The position numbers and the translations under genes were made by a program. Positions 52,815 through 63,064 of a DNA stretch of 64,000 nt are shown here, piece after piece. The stretch covers positions 62,001 through 126,000 of the forward strand of contig JAJPID010000065.1 in the NCBI GenBank assembly GCA_021324945.1. The letters are read 5' to 3'. The DNA is from Lysobacterales bacterium (GTDB lineage: Bacteria > Pseudomonadota > Gammaproteobacteria > Xanthomonadales > Rhodanobacteraceae). The notes under the pieces were generated by a model. That model did not search any database and was not told the DNA's origin. It saw only the letters and a list, made by a program, of their open reading frames with translations. The first letter of the stretch is position 1. Every line of letters begins with the position of its first letter.

Positions 52815-54740
52815 TCACAACTCGCGCACGACGCGGAAGCCCACGCGTCCGCTGCGCGCATCAGCGGGTGCCGCCTGGCGGAAAGCCGAACGGTCTTGAT
52901 CGGGGGCGCTGCCCCAGGAGCCGCCACGGATCACGCGCATGACGCAACCTGGATTCACCCACGCGCTGCCGTCGCGCGGCGCGCGCGTGTAATTGTCGTG
53001 CCAGCAATCCTCCACCCACTCGGAAACGTTGCCGTCGATGTCGTATAAACCGAACGGATTGGGCGCGAAACTCATCACCGGCGCGGGTCCCCACCAGCCG
53101 TCGTCGTAGTCGTTGAACGCGTTCGACCAACTGCGGTGCGAAGGGGACCGGTCGCCACTGCCGGTGAGATTCTCGACCAGTTTTTTCGGCGTGCCTTCGC
53201 CCCACCAGTAAGGCGTTGTGGTGCCGCCGCGCTCGGCGTATTCGAATTCCGCTTCGGTGGGCAATCGATAATGCTTGCCGGTGCGTTGCGACAGCCACTC
53301 TGCGTAGGCGCGCGCGTCATTCCATGACACATTCACCACCGGATCGTCCTCGCGCGCGCGCCTGCCGGCATAGTCGTCGCGCCAATCCGCATTGCTCTGA
53401 ATCTGCATGCGGCCGCTGGCCTCGTCGTACACCGATGCGCCGCCCAGCCTGTCGGCATCGGGCGTGTAACCGGAAGCGCGCACGAATTCGCGGAATTGCG
53501 CAACGGTGACCTCGCTGCGGCCCATCGCGAAACCATGCGCGATGTCGATTTCGTGCTGCGGTTGTTCCGCGCTGTAATGCCCGCGCTCGTTGCCGGGGGC
53601 GCCCATCTGGAAATGGCCAAGCGGGATCACCACCATCGCCGGCGCGTTGCCGACGATGTCCAGATAAGGATCCGAAATCACCTGTCCCGGACGATAGCTG
53701 GAATAGGCGCGCGCATCCTGCACGTGCTTGAGGAACGCCTGCACTTGCACGCTGTCGCCCAATGCCTGCGCCTGCTGCGCCAGTTTTTCCGCGAGTTGCA
53801 GGTTGCCCGCATCCAGCGCTGATTGCGCCTGGGAGAGCAGACTCGCGCCGCGTTGACTGCGCATCGCTAGAATGCGCGAGCGCGTGTCCGACAAAGCCGC
53901 CGAAGAAGGCAGGATCCTCGCTGCATCGGCCAGCGCCGCATCGGCATTGGCGTCGTCGTTCTGTGCCGCTGCGCTCAGCGCACGATCAAGCGCCGCGTGC
54001 TGCACCTGTTCAAGTCCCTGCCGCGCGACCGCGTTTTCGGGATCGAGCGTCAGCACCTCGCGATAGATCGCCAGAGCGTTGTCCTCGCCGGCGCCTTCCA
54101 TGCGACCGGCCTGCATCGCCGCCGCGGCCTGCTCCAGCAACGGGCGCACGCGATCGGCCGCCTCGATGCGCGCAGTGAGGTTCCGTGCATCGTCATCCGC
54201 ATCGGGCAATTTCTTCAGCGCGGCAAGATCGATGCGAGCACTGTCGATGTCATTGGTCGCCAGCGCCTGCTGCGCATCAGCGAACAAGCGCGCATGCAGA
54301 TTCGACAACGCCGCGCGCACGTGGGTGTCTTCGGGAGCCAGCTCAGCCGCCTGCAGCACCAACGCGATCGCAGTGTCACCGCCTTCCCCGGTGAGCTTGC
54401 CCTGCACTGCGGCTTCGTCCGCTTTCGTCAGCAGCGCGCCGATTCTTTCATTGCCGTCGCGCGCAGCCAGCACGCGTCCGCGCGCACGCGCTGCGATCAC
54501 GCTGGCGGGTGCCAATGAAATCGGCGGCCCGGCCTGCAGTTCCGATTCGGTTGAGGTCAAAGCGTGCACTGCGGCCGGCGCGGGCGCGGCAAGCTGCGTG
54601 CTCGCGCGCGCAGGCGCATGAGCAGGCGTCATGTGCAGGGCCTGCGGAAAGAAGCGATACACCAGCGCAAATACCAGCAAGGCCACGCCGATCGCGCCAC
54701 CGATTGCGTGCTGTCGGGTGAAGGTGGGCGGCGGGGGCAT
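52815..54740 (-). CDS. Membrane-anchored SUMF1/formylglycine-generating-like protein with TPR-like region
   Basis: A 641-residue protein. An N-terminal helix (IGVALLVFALVYRFFPQALH) anchors it, then about 300 residues of Ala-rich repeats resembling TPRs (IALVLQAAELAPEDTHVRAA, LAIYREVLTLDPENAVARQG). The C-terminal 270 residues are an FGE-sulfatase domain: MVVIPLGHFQMGAPGNERG, AMGRSEVTVAQFREFVRASG, YRLPTEAEFEYAERGG, NPFGLYDIDGNVSEWVEDCW and VIRGGSWGSAPDQDRS. Such proteins often act in kinase or surface signalling rather than sulfatase maturation. The cysteine pair needed for formylglycine formation cannot be confirmed by eye. Confidence 0.88.
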   Translation of the reverse strand: MPPPPTFTRQHAIGGAIGVALLVFALVYRFFPQALHMTPAHAPARASTQLAAPAPAAVHALTSTESELQAGPPISLAPASVIAARARGRVLAARDGNERIGALLTKADEAAVQGKLTGEGGDTAIALVLQAAELAPEDTHVRAALSNLHARLFADAQQALATNDIDSARIDLAALKKLPDADDDARNLTARIEAADRVRPLLEQAAAAMQAGRMEGAGEDNALAIYREVLTLDPENAVARQGLEQVQHAALDRALSAAAQNDDANADAALADAARILPSSAALSDTRSRILAMRSQRGASLLSQAQSALDAGNLQLAEKLAQQAQALGDSVQVQAFLKHVQDARAYSSYRPGQVISDPYLDIVGNAPAMVVIPLGHFQMGAPGNERGHYSAEQPQHEIDIAHGFAMGRSEVTVAQFREFVRASGYTPDADRLGGASVYDEASGRMQIQSNADWRDDYAGRRAREDDPVVNVSWNDARAYAEWLSQRTGKHYRLPTEAEFEYAERGGTTTPYWWGEGTPKKLVENLTGSGDRSPSHRSWSNAFNDYDDGWWGPAPVMSFAPNPFGLYDIDGNVSEWVEDCWHDNYTRAPRDGSAWVNPGCVMRVIRGGSWGSAPDQDRSAFRQAAPADARSGRVGFRVVREL

Positions 54741-54843
54741 ATATAAAAGCGTGGGCGGATGCTGTTATCTTGACCGGCTCACCATAGCAAAGTCGCATGA
54801 ATCGGCAACCTCCAACTTTCGGGCCCAGCCGTGGAATTTCCGC

Positions 54844-55926
54844 ATGAGAGCCGCATGGATCGCGGATGCGCAGACATTCGCGCAGTGGATCGAACGCAGC
54901 GGCGAGCGGGCGATCGGACTGGACACCGAGTTCATGCGCCGCGACACATTCCATCCGAAACTCGCGCTGATCCAGATCGCCGCCGACGGCGAGTGTGCGC
55001 TGATCGATCCGCTGGCGATCGATGCCGCGTCCGGCATGCGGCGGCTGGCCCAAAACCGCCCGTGGGTGATGCACAGCGCCAGCGAAGACATGGAAACGCT
55101 GTCGCCGTTGCTGGAGGGCATTTCGCTACAGCTTTTCGATACGCAGATCGCCGCCGCGATGTGCGGACTCGGTTTCGGGTTGAGTTATCGCAATCTGGTT
55201 TCGACGCTGCTCGGCGTGGAAATTCCCAAGGACGAAACGCGTTCGGACTGGCTGCGCCGGCCGCTGAGTGCCGCACAGATCGAATACGCCGAGCAGGACA
55301 TCGCGCATCTGCATGAATTGCATGCGCTGCTGGAGGCGAAACTCGCGCAGCGCGGACGTCTGGCTTGGCACGCGGAGGATTGCGCGCGCTTGGCCTTGCG
55401 CCTGCGCCGTGCCGAGCCCGATCCGCAGCCGCAGCGCGCGTTTCGCAACGCCGCGACATGGCCGCGCGACAGGCAGGCGTTGCTGCGGCGGATCCTGTGC
55501 TGGCGCGAACGCGCCGCGCGCGCGCTGGACAGGCCGCGGCCCTGGCTGCTGGATGATGCGGGTGCGTCGTCGCTGGCCGCTTCACCGCCGGCGTCAACGC
55601 ATGAATTGTTCGAACGCACGCGCGGTTTGCGTGCGCTGCGCGGGCCGCAACGCGCGGAATTGTTCGAACTGCTGCGCGCGCCGGTGAGCGATGCGGAAAT
55701 CGCCGAGACCGCGCTGATCCTGCCTCCGCCGTCGGGCGAAGCCAAAGCCGGGGTGACGGCGATGAAGCGGTCCGTCGATGCGATCGCGTTGAAACTCGAC
55801 ATCCCTGCCGGCTTGCTCTGCCCGCGTCGCCTGCTGGAGGAATACGCGGTCACGCGCGAATGGCCGCAGGCGCTGCAAGGTTGGCGACGCGAGGCGCTGG
55901 AGTCCGAGTTGAGCGGATTTTTGTAG
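54844..55926 (+). CDS. rnd: Ribonuclease D
   Basis: A 360-residue DEDD exoribonuclease that trims tRNA 3' ends. Exo I IGLDTEFMRRDT, Exo II VMHSASEDMETL and Exo III YAEQDIAHLHEL are present, followed by HRDC-type helical regions (RDRQALLRRILCWRERAARA and the C-terminal FELLRAPVSDAEIAE segment). The ATG at 54844 is taken because the family begins a few residues before the exonuclease strand; the ribosome-binding site is weak. It diverges from the SUMF1 gene. Confidence 0.93.
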   Translation: MRAAWIADAQTFAQWIERSGERAIGLDTEFMRRDTFHPKLALIQIAADGECALIDPLAIDAASGMRRLAQNRPWVMHSASEDMETLSPLLEGISLQLFDTQIAAAMCGLGFGLSYRNLVSTLLGVEIPKDETRSDWLRRPLSAAQIEYAEQDIAHLHELHALLEAKLAQRGRLAWHAEDCARLALRLRRAEPDPQPQRAFRNAATWPRDRQALLRRILCWRERAARALDRPRPWLLDDAGASSLAASPPASTHELFERTRGLRALRGPQRAELFELLRAPVSDAEIAETALILPPPSGEAKAGVTAMKRSVDAIALKLDIPAGLLCPRRLLEEYAVTREWPQALQGWRREALESELSGFL

Positions 55927-56133
55927 AAAATTGCCTACGGCACCGCGTCCTCTCGCCGTTCGGGTGCAAGCTGGAATCCAGTTTCCCTTCCGGATGAAAA
56001 TCTGGTTCCAACTTTCGTCGGGATGACGGCTCAGCAATTGCGGCGTGGGCGAGCCGCTTGGCGCACGCCTCGCAGCCCGCTACCATAAGAGGTTCGCGCT
56101 GACGCAGTTTCGATCGGCGCCGGAGTCAAAAGT

Positions 56134-56209
56134 GGGGCGGTAGCTCAGCTGGGAGAGCGCTGCGTTCGCAATGCAGAGGTCGAGGGTTCGATCCCCTTCC
56201 GCTCCACCA
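56134..56209 (+). tRNA. tRNA-Ala (CGC anticodon)
   Basis: A 76-base class I tRNA with CCA encoded. Acceptor GGGGCGG pairs with CCGCTCC (one G-T pair), the D-arm has TAGCTCAGCTGGGAGAGC, the anticodon loop is TTCGCAA (anticodon CGC) and the T-arm has GGGTTCGATCCC. An integrase remnant starts 180 bases downstream, so its 3' end is the likely integration site of an island. Confidence 0.95.
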
Positions 56210-56254
56210 TTCGATACATCCAGCGCAATCCCGAGAAGTCCCGAATTGAACCAT

Positions 56255-56281
56255 AACCCAGCGTAATTGCTGGGTTTTTTT
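56255..56281 (+). terminator. Intrinsic terminator after tRNA-Ala
   Basis: AACCCAGC and GCTGGGTT make an 8 bp stem around GTAATT, followed by an unbroken T-run to 56281. It ends the tRNA-Ala transcript before the integrase remnant. Confidence 0.88.
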
Positions 56282-56387
56282 ATGACTTTTGCGTCCATTT
56301 TGGTCCCGATCCGCCCTTTGACAGCGCGCGTCCGGTGACAGTAACTTTGACAGTAACTGCCCTTTCGCAAAGTGAGTTACTGTCAAA

Positions 56388-57479
56388 ATGGCACTGACCG
56401 ACACGATGATTCGCAGCACGAAGCCGCCGCTGCGCCGATCCGACTCAGCGACAGCAGCGGCCTGTATCTCCTGCTCAATCCGAACGGCTCGCGCTGGTGG
56501 CGTTTCGACTATCGCCATGCCGGCAAACGCAAGACGCTCTCGCTCGGCACGTATCCCGACACCGGCCTGAAGCTCGCGCGCGAGAAACGCGACGACGCGC
56601 GCAAACTGCTCGCCAGCGGAATCGATCCGAGCGCGAAGCGGCAGGCCGAGAAGGTCGCCGTCGCCGACACGTTCGAGAGCATCGCACGCGAGTGGTTCGC
56701 GAAGTTCGCGCCCGGCTGGGCCAAGGGCCACGCCGACAAGATCATTAGCCGACTCGAACGCGACCTGTTCCCGTGGATCGGCAGCAAGCCGATCGCGAGC
56801 ATCGAGCCGCCCGAACTGCTTGCATGTCTGCAGCGCATCGAGAAACGCGGCGCGCTCGACACCGCGCACCGCGCCCACCAGAACGCCGGCCAGGTGTTTC
56901 GCTACGCCGTCGCGACCGGCCGCGCGCAGCGCGATCCGTCCGGCGACCTGCGCGGCGCACTGCCGCAGGCGCGGCATGTTCACTACGCCACGATCACCGA
57001 GCCGGCGCGCGTCGGCGAACTGCCGCGCGCCATCGATGGCTACCGCGGCGGACTCGTCGTGAAGTGCGGGCTGCGGCTCGCGCCACTCGTGTTCACGCGA
57101 CCCGGCGAACTGCGCAAGGCGGCGTGGTCCGAGTTCGACCTCGACAAGGCCGAGTGGCGCATTCCGGCGCAGCGGATGAAGTCGCGTGTGAAGCACTTCG
57201 TGCCGCTCAGCAAACAAGCGCTCTCGATCCTGCGCGAACTGCAACCGCTGACCGGCGCCACTGACATCCTGTTCCCCGGTCGAGATCGACGGAAACCGAT
57301 GTCCGAGAACACGCGCCAACGCTCGCGCTGCGCCGCCTCGGATACGACGGCTCGGAATTCACCAGCCACGGTTTCCGGAGCATGGCCTCCACCCTGCTCA
57401 ACGAGCAAGGCTGGCCGCGCGACGCCATCGAGCGACAACTCGCCCACGGCGAGCGCGACAAGGTGCGCGCCGCGTACCC

Positions 57480-57481
<2 letters not shown>
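56388..57481 (+). pseudogene. P4-type tyrosine integrase, twice frameshifted and 3'-truncated
   Basis: Homology runs through three frames. The first 14 codons (MALTDTMIRSTKPP) are in the frame of the ATG at 56388. The main part is one frame over from about 56430 (IRLSDSSGLYLLLNPNGSRW, KTLSLGTYPDTGLKLAREKR, YATITEPARVGELPRAIDGY, LAPLVFTRPGELRKAAWSEF with the catalytic Arg). After about 57310 it shifts again (LALRRLGYDGSEFTSHGFRS, MASTLLNEQGWPRDAIERQL, AHGERDKVRAAYPC, with the second Arg, the His and the Tyr). The usual C-terminal 60 residues are missing: the sequence passes straight into a helicase. Clearly inactive as read. Confidence 0.88.
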
Positions 57482-58487
<1,006 letters not shown>

Positions 58488-58527
58488 CTACCCGGCGATA
58501 CCTTCGAAAGAAGAAAGCACCGGACCT

Positions 58528-59376
58528 ATGAACATCTACTTCTCCGACTTCTTTGGTGTCGACCCTGTGTTGGTGGATGCGCACGGCGCATTCAACGTGT
58601 CGCTGATAAATGACCTCCCGGTATTTATCGATCCCTTCTTGCTGTTCAACAGCGAGAAGCCTGAGTACCGTGCGCTGCACGACGAAATCATCCGGTACAT
58701 CCGATTTCTGCGAGACGTTTCGAACAGCGGTCAGGTTAACGCCGGTCTCCTCGATAGCTGGTACCGTTTTCCGGAGGTCAAGCAGAACTGGCTTGGTTAC
58801 AGCCGCGTCGGAAACAAAGGGTCGGGGCTCGGCCGGAAATTCGCTGCCGCGCTGAACGAAAACCTGAACTCCCTGTTCAATGACTTCGGCCAAGAGAGCA
58901 TCACGCGGGGAAGCCACCTTGAGAAGCTGTGCCTCATCAAGGACAAGGTTGGAAAGGACAACATCAGCGACTTCACGACCAACCTCGTGAAGGGCTTCCT
59001 GTGTCGCTACACACAGGAGTTCGCCCAAGCTCACATCGATGGCGCACGACTCAAACGAGTACCAGTGAGGCACGTTGAATTCAATTACGAAACGAGGAGT
59101 TGGGCGACGGGGCACTTCACGTTGCCATTCATCGATGACGACTTCGTCTTGCTCACTCCGAAGGAGATACTGACCAAAGATGATGCATGGATCAACAAGC
59201 ACGACCTGATCGGCGATTTTGACGACATTGCGAGCAGCATTCCGAACGATGAGCTTCGGGCACAGATCAATGACTACTTCCTGCGCATGTTGCCCGATGA
59301 CGCTGGCAAGAAGGAAACTGGTGGCCTTTGGTGTAGGTGCTCTGGCCAGTGTAGATGTCGCCTGCAGCATTGGTGA
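58528..59376 (+). CDS. Unrecognised island protein, C-terminus lost at a deletion junction
   Basis: A 282-codon frame starting MNIYFSDFFGVDPVLVDAHG 40 bases after the helicase stop. I do not assign it to a family. It has a conserved-looking N-terminus (INDLPVFIDPFLLFNSEKPE), a Gly-rich loop (YSRVGNKGSGLGRKF), HLEKLCLIKDKVGKDNISDF, and VEFNYETRSWATGHFTLPFI then LLTPKEILTKDDAWINKHDL, a nuclease-like rhythm of strands with charged residues. Homologous sense is lost after about DDAGKKET (59315); the final 20 codons, GGLWCRCSGQC onward, are read from the antisense of an exported-protein gene. I infer a defence-associated gene, function unknown. Confidence 0.65.
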   Translation: MNIYFSDFFGVDPVLVDAHGAFNVSLINDLPVFIDPFLLFNSEKPEYRALHDEIIRYIRFLRDVSNSGQVNAGLLDSWYRFPEVKQNWLGYSRVGNKGSGLGRKFAAALNENLNSLFNDFGQESITRGSHLEKLCLIKDKVGKDNISDFTTNLVKGFLCRYTQEFAQAHIDGARLKRVPVRHVEFNYETRSWATGHFTLPFIDDDFVLLTPKEILTKDDAWINKHDLIGDFDDIASSIPNDELRAQINDYFLRMLPDDAGKKETGGLWCRCSGQCRCRLQHW

Positions 59377-59890
59377 CCGTGGTGTCGTGGGTGAAGGTGC
59401 CGTTGGCCGCGCTGCTGCTGGCATCGTAGGTTCCCTTCGCACCGCTTGCGGTGGTCTGCGAGCTGCCACTGATCGAACCATCGCTGGCGCGCGACCAATT
59501 GCCGTCGTGATCGTATGTGCCGCCGTTGACGTTCTTGCCGGAAGCCGTATCGGTCCATTGCGACGAACCATCCGCGTTGCGTGTATAACTGTTGCGTCCG
59601 GTGAAGCTGCCGCCGTTGGCGCCCGTCACGTTGGTGCCGCCGTTGTGGGCGATGCTGCCGTCCGCGTAATACGTGGTTCTGCTGGCGTGGCCGGCGGTGC
59701 CGCGCGCGCCGCTGATGCGCGTGCCGCGCACATGCGTCAAGCCGCCCTCGCCGTTGCCATAGGTCGCGCCGATATGGCCCGCGTGCGCGCCGCGAAAGCC
59801 GTGCACGGCGGCCCGCGCCGGCATGCTGAAACCGGCCGCCGCGGCGCAGACCAGCGCGAATGCGATCGTGCCGGAAAGTTTGCCGTTCAT
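59267..59890 (-). pseudogene. Secreted Gly/Thr/Ser-rich repeat protein, 3' end replaced
   Basis: From the ATG at 59890 a signal peptide (LSGTIAFALVCAAAAGFSMP, ending ARA) leads to a repetitive mature part: HGFRGAHAGHIGATYGNGEG, then YxxDGS-type repeats (TYYADGSIAHNGGTNVTGAN, SYTRNADGSSQWTDTASGKN, TYDHDGNWSRASDGSISGSS). After GDIYTGQSTYTKG (about 59318) the last 17 codons (HQFPSCQRHRATCAG) no longer fit and read through the antisense of the island gene. The gene is therefore cut at its 3' end by the island junction. It diverges from ompR. Confidence 0.75.
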
Positions 59891-60081
59891 GCCGAACTCC
59901 TCGTGTGATGCCGCGGATCGCGGCGGTGACGTCAGTGTCGCGCACCGGTCGCTGCGAGTTGTTTCCGACGGCTGCGCAAATGTCAGCGAATTTTTCCGTG
60001 TCGAGCGCCGGAAACATCTGCTTGCAAATGACCGACCGGCGCGCTTGCCGGGCTGCATCGCGGCACGCATAGTGCGCGCCC

Positions 60082-60804
60082 ATGGAAGCCTCGCCGCATA
60101 TTTTGATCGTCGACGACGACCTGCGCCTGCGCGATCTGCTGGAGCGCTATCTGGTGCAGCAGGGTTTTCGCGCGCGCGGCGCGGCGCACGGCGCGGCGAT
60201 GCGGCGCGAACTGGCCACGCATCACTTCGACCTGATCGTGCTGGATCTGATGCTGCCCGACGCGGACGGCTTGGAGCTGTGCCGCGGTTTGCGCGCCGAA
60301 GGCATTACCACGCCCGTGATCATGCTGACGGCCAAGGGCGACGAAGTGGATCGCATCGTCGGGCTGGAAATCGGCGCTGACGATTATCTGGCCAAGCCCT
60401 GCAATCCGCGCGAGCTGGTGGCGCGCATCCGCGCGGTGCTGCGGCGTCAGCAGAAACCGGCGATCGGTGCGCCGCAACCGGAGCAGGCCAGCGTGCGCTT
60501 CGGCCGTTTCACCTTCGATCCGGCCACGCGGCAATTGCTCGACGGCGCTACGCCGGTGAAGTTGACCAGCGGCGAATTCGCGGTGCTGGCGACGCTGATC
60601 GCGCATCCATTCGAAACGCTGTCGCGTGAACGCCTGATCTCGCTGGCGCGCGGCCGCGAGCACGACGCGTTCGACCGCAGCATCGACGTAATGGTGTCGC
60701 GCCTGCGCCGCTATCTGGAAGACGATCCGCGCCAGCCGCGCTGGCTGCAGACCGTGTGGGGCAAGGGCTACGTGTTCGTGCCTGACGGCAGCGAAGCGTC
60801 ATGA
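60082..60804 (+). CDS. ompR: OmpR-family response regulator (OmpR)
   Basis: A 240-residue regulator very similar to OmpR in pattern. The receiver domain has ILIVDDDLRLRDLLERYL, the phospho-Asp in LIVLDLMLPDADGLEL and the K-P loop ADDYLAKPCNPRELVARIRA. The winged helix has LTSGEFAVLATLIAHPFETL, then RSIDVMVSRLRRYLEDDP and QTVWGKGYVFVPDGSEA. It overlaps the kinase gene by ATGA. It is the partner of the histidine kinase encoded next and probably controls envelope genes in response to osmolarity or related stress. Confidence 0.93.
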   Translation: MEASPHILIVDDDLRLRDLLERYLVQQGFRARGAAHGAAMRRELATHHFDLIVLDLMLPDADGLELCRGLRAEGITTPVIMLTAKGDEVDRIVGLEIGADDYLAKPCNPRELVARIRAVLRRQQKPAIGAPQPEQASVRFGRFTFDPATRQLLDGATPVKLTSGEFAVLATLIAHPFETLSRERLISLARGREHDAFDRSIDVMVSRLRRYLEDDPRQPRWLQTVWGKGYVFVPDGSEAS

Positions 60805-62084
60805 GCCGCGCACCGAAAACCTTCACGCTGGTGCTGACGCTGGTTGCGCTCGCCTTGGCGCTGGCGTTGAGCGTGGTCGCCACGATGTACGCGCGCATGG
60901 GGCGACACGTCACCAGCGACATCTACGGCCATCTCGCCGCGGCGACGGCTTTGGCGGCGGACGATCTTTCCTCGCGCGACGATGCGCAATCTCGGCAGAC
61001 GCTCGCGGCCTTGCGATCGATCGGCGTTGAAATCGAAACCGGCGCGCCGCCTGCGGCGGCCGAGCACGTCACGCCGGCGGTGCGCGAAACCGGCGAAGTC
61101 GTGGGCCGTCTGCTCGGCGACCCTTCGCGCGTGCGCGTGATGCAGACGCCGGTGCCGCGCATCTGGGTGCGCAGCGCGCACGATCCGCACCGCTGGATCG
61201 TGCTGCGCGCGGCCAGTTATCGCCGCCAGGTGATCGATTCGGGCATCCTGCTCACTGCCCTCGCCGGATTGATCGCATTGATCTTTGCCGCCTGGATGGC
61301 GCGACTGCTAACGCGTCCATTGGAGCGGCTCTCCGCGCACACCGGCGAATTGCTGGCCGGCGATTCGATGGATGCGCAACTGGATGGCGCACCGCGCGAA
61401 GTACAGGGACTCGCGCGCGCAATCGCCGGCGCGGGCGAACGCCTGCGCGAAGCGGCGCGCGAACGCGAGCTGATGCTGGCCGGCATCTCGCACGATCTGC
61501 GTACGCCGCTGGCCCGGCTGCGAATCGCCCTCGAACTGGGCGATGCGGACGATCCGGAGCGGCGCGAGGCGATGGTCGCCGATCTTCAGCAACTGGACGA
61601 CGCGCTGGAGCAGTGCCTGGCCTTCGTGCGCGACGGCCGCGACGAAGCATGGCGCGAACTCGATCTCGCCACGCTGACGGGCCAATTGCTGGCGCTGCGC
61701 GCGCACCCGGATCAATGGCAGTACGACGGCCCGGCTTCCCTGCCCGCGAACGTGCGCCCCACCCTGCTGCGGCGCGCGCTCGGAAATCTGCTCGACAACG
61801 CCGAACGCTACGGCGCCGCGCCCTATCGCGTTTCCTTGTCACGGGATGCGCATGGCATTCGCGTGTGCGTGGAAGACCGCGGCCCCGGCGTGCGCGATGA
61901 ACTGTTGGCGAAACTCGGCAAGCCTTTCGTGCGCGGCGATGCCGCGCGCGGCGGCATCGGCAACGGCCTCGGTTTGAGCATCGTCGCGCGCGCGGCAGAA
62001 CTCCACGGCGGCACACTGACTCTACGCAACGGCAACGGCGACGGCGGTGGCTTTGTTGCCGAGTTGCGGCTGCCGTGCACTTGA
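60801..62084 (+). CDS. envZ: EnvZ-like sensor histidine kinase
   Basis: A 427-residue inner-membrane kinase. Two helices (TLVLTLVALALALALSVVAT and ILLTALAGLIALIFAAWMAR) flank a periplasmic domain of about 110 residues. HAMP follows (LTRPLERLSAHTGELLAGD), then the H-box MLAGISHDLRTPLARLRIAL with the phospho-His, N-box LGNLLDNAERYG, G1 VCVEDRGPGVRDEL and G2 GIGNGLGLSIVARAAELHGG. It phosphorylates the OmpR-type regulator with which it overlaps (ATGA). Confidence 0.93.
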   Translation: MSRAPKTFTLVLTLVALALALALSVVATMYARMGRHVTSDIYGHLAAATALAADDLSSRDDAQSRQTLAALRSIGVEIETGAPPAAAEHVTPAVRETGEVVGRLLGDPSRVRVMQTPVPRIWVRSAHDPHRWIVLRAASYRRQVIDSGILLTALAGLIALIFAAWMARLLTRPLERLSAHTGELLAGDSMDAQLDGAPREVQGLARAIAGAGERLREAARERELMLAGISHDLRTPLARLRIALELGDADDPERREAMVADLQQLDDALEQCLAFVRDGRDEAWRELDLATLTGQLLALRAHPDQWQYDGPASLPANVRPTLLRRALGNLLDNAERYGAAPYRVSLSRDAHGIRVCVEDRGPGVRDELLAKLGKPFVRGDAARGGIGNGLGLSIVARAAELHGGTLTLRNGNGDGGGFVAELRLPCT

Positions 62085-62178
62085 GCATCAGGACACGCTT
62101 CGTGGTGAGGTATCGAAGCAAAAAAGATCGCGCCAGGCTCGCCAATCAGCGCGAATGGATCGACATTGGAGAAGGTTC

Positions 62179-63033
62179 ATGTCTGCCTTGAAAAGTATTG
62201 TGCTCGCGTGTTGCTCGCTGGGGCTGTTCGGCGTCGCGCACGCGCAACAGTCCGTTTCGGTCACACGCGCGGACGGCGCGCAAACACCGCTGATGGTCTA
62301 CGAGCCCGTGCACACGAATGGCTGCCCGCCATTGGCATTGATTTCGCCCGGTGCCGGGGGCGATCAGAACGGATTGAAATATCTCGGCGGCGCGCTGAGC
62401 GCGGATGGCTGGCGCGCGATCGTGATCGGCCATCGCGAAAGCGGCATCGGTCCGCTGAAACAGGATATCCGACAAACGCGCAGCATCCACGGCGGCGTGC
62501 AGGAACTGGTGGACGACGCGAACGCCTATCGCGCGCGCTTCATGGATATCGATGTCGCGCGCAGCTGGGCGCAGTCTCGCTGCCGTGCGCCATTCACAGC
62601 GTTGCTCGGGCATTCGATGGGCGCGCGCACGGTCCAGATGGAAGCCGGTGCACGCAACAACCTGGACCTGCACGCCGATGGCGGTTTCGACGCGTATGTC
62701 GCGCTCTCGCCGGCGGGTCCCGATCAAGTGTTTCCGCCGCAAGCCGAGCGCGGCATCCGCGCGCCGATGCTGATGATCACCGGCACGCGCGACAGCGGCT
62801 TGGACGGCGATTACCGCTGGCGCACGCTGGCTTTCGATGCGCTGCCCGCGAGCGGCTGCAATCGGCTCGCCATCGTGGATGGCGCCACGCACATGAATTT
62901 CGCGGGGATCGGCTTCGCACGCAAGACAAGAGAGGCCGTGGCACCGCTGGTGACGGGCTGGCTGGATGGCTTGCGCGCTGGGCGCTGCGCGATCGCGCCG
63001 TCGCTGGCAGGCGTCGATGTCACGACGAAATGA
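62179..63033 (+). CDS. Secreted alpha/beta hydrolase (dienelactone hydrolase-like)
   Basis: A 284-residue exported enzyme. The signal peptide is SIVLACCSLGLFGVAHAQ. ALISPGAGGDQNGLKYLGGA forms the oxyanion region, FTALLGHSMGARTVQMEAGA carries the nucleophile Ser, LMITGTRDSGLDGDY the acid and DGATHMNFAGIGF the His. It resembles predicted dienelactone hydrolase/platelet-activating-factor acetylhydrolase-like proteins; substrate unknown. GGAGAAGG precedes the ATG at 62179; the frame is open upstream by chance. Confidence 0.88.
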   Translation: MSALKSIVLACCSLGLFGVAHAQQSVSVTRADGAQTPLMVYEPVHTNGCPPLALISPGAGGDQNGLKYLGGALSADGWRAIVIGHRESGIGPLKQDIRQTRSIHGGVQELVDDANAYRARFMDIDVARSWAQSRCRAPFTALLGHSMGARTVQMEAGARNNLDLHADGGFDAYVALSPAGPDQVFPPQAERGIRAPMLMITGTRDSGLDGDYRWRTLAFDALPASGCNRLAIVDGATHMNFAGIGFARKTREAVAPLVTGWLDGLRAGRCAIAPSLAGVDVTTK

Positions 63034-63064
63034 AGTTCGGCGTGCGTTTGAGCAAGCCGAAAGA

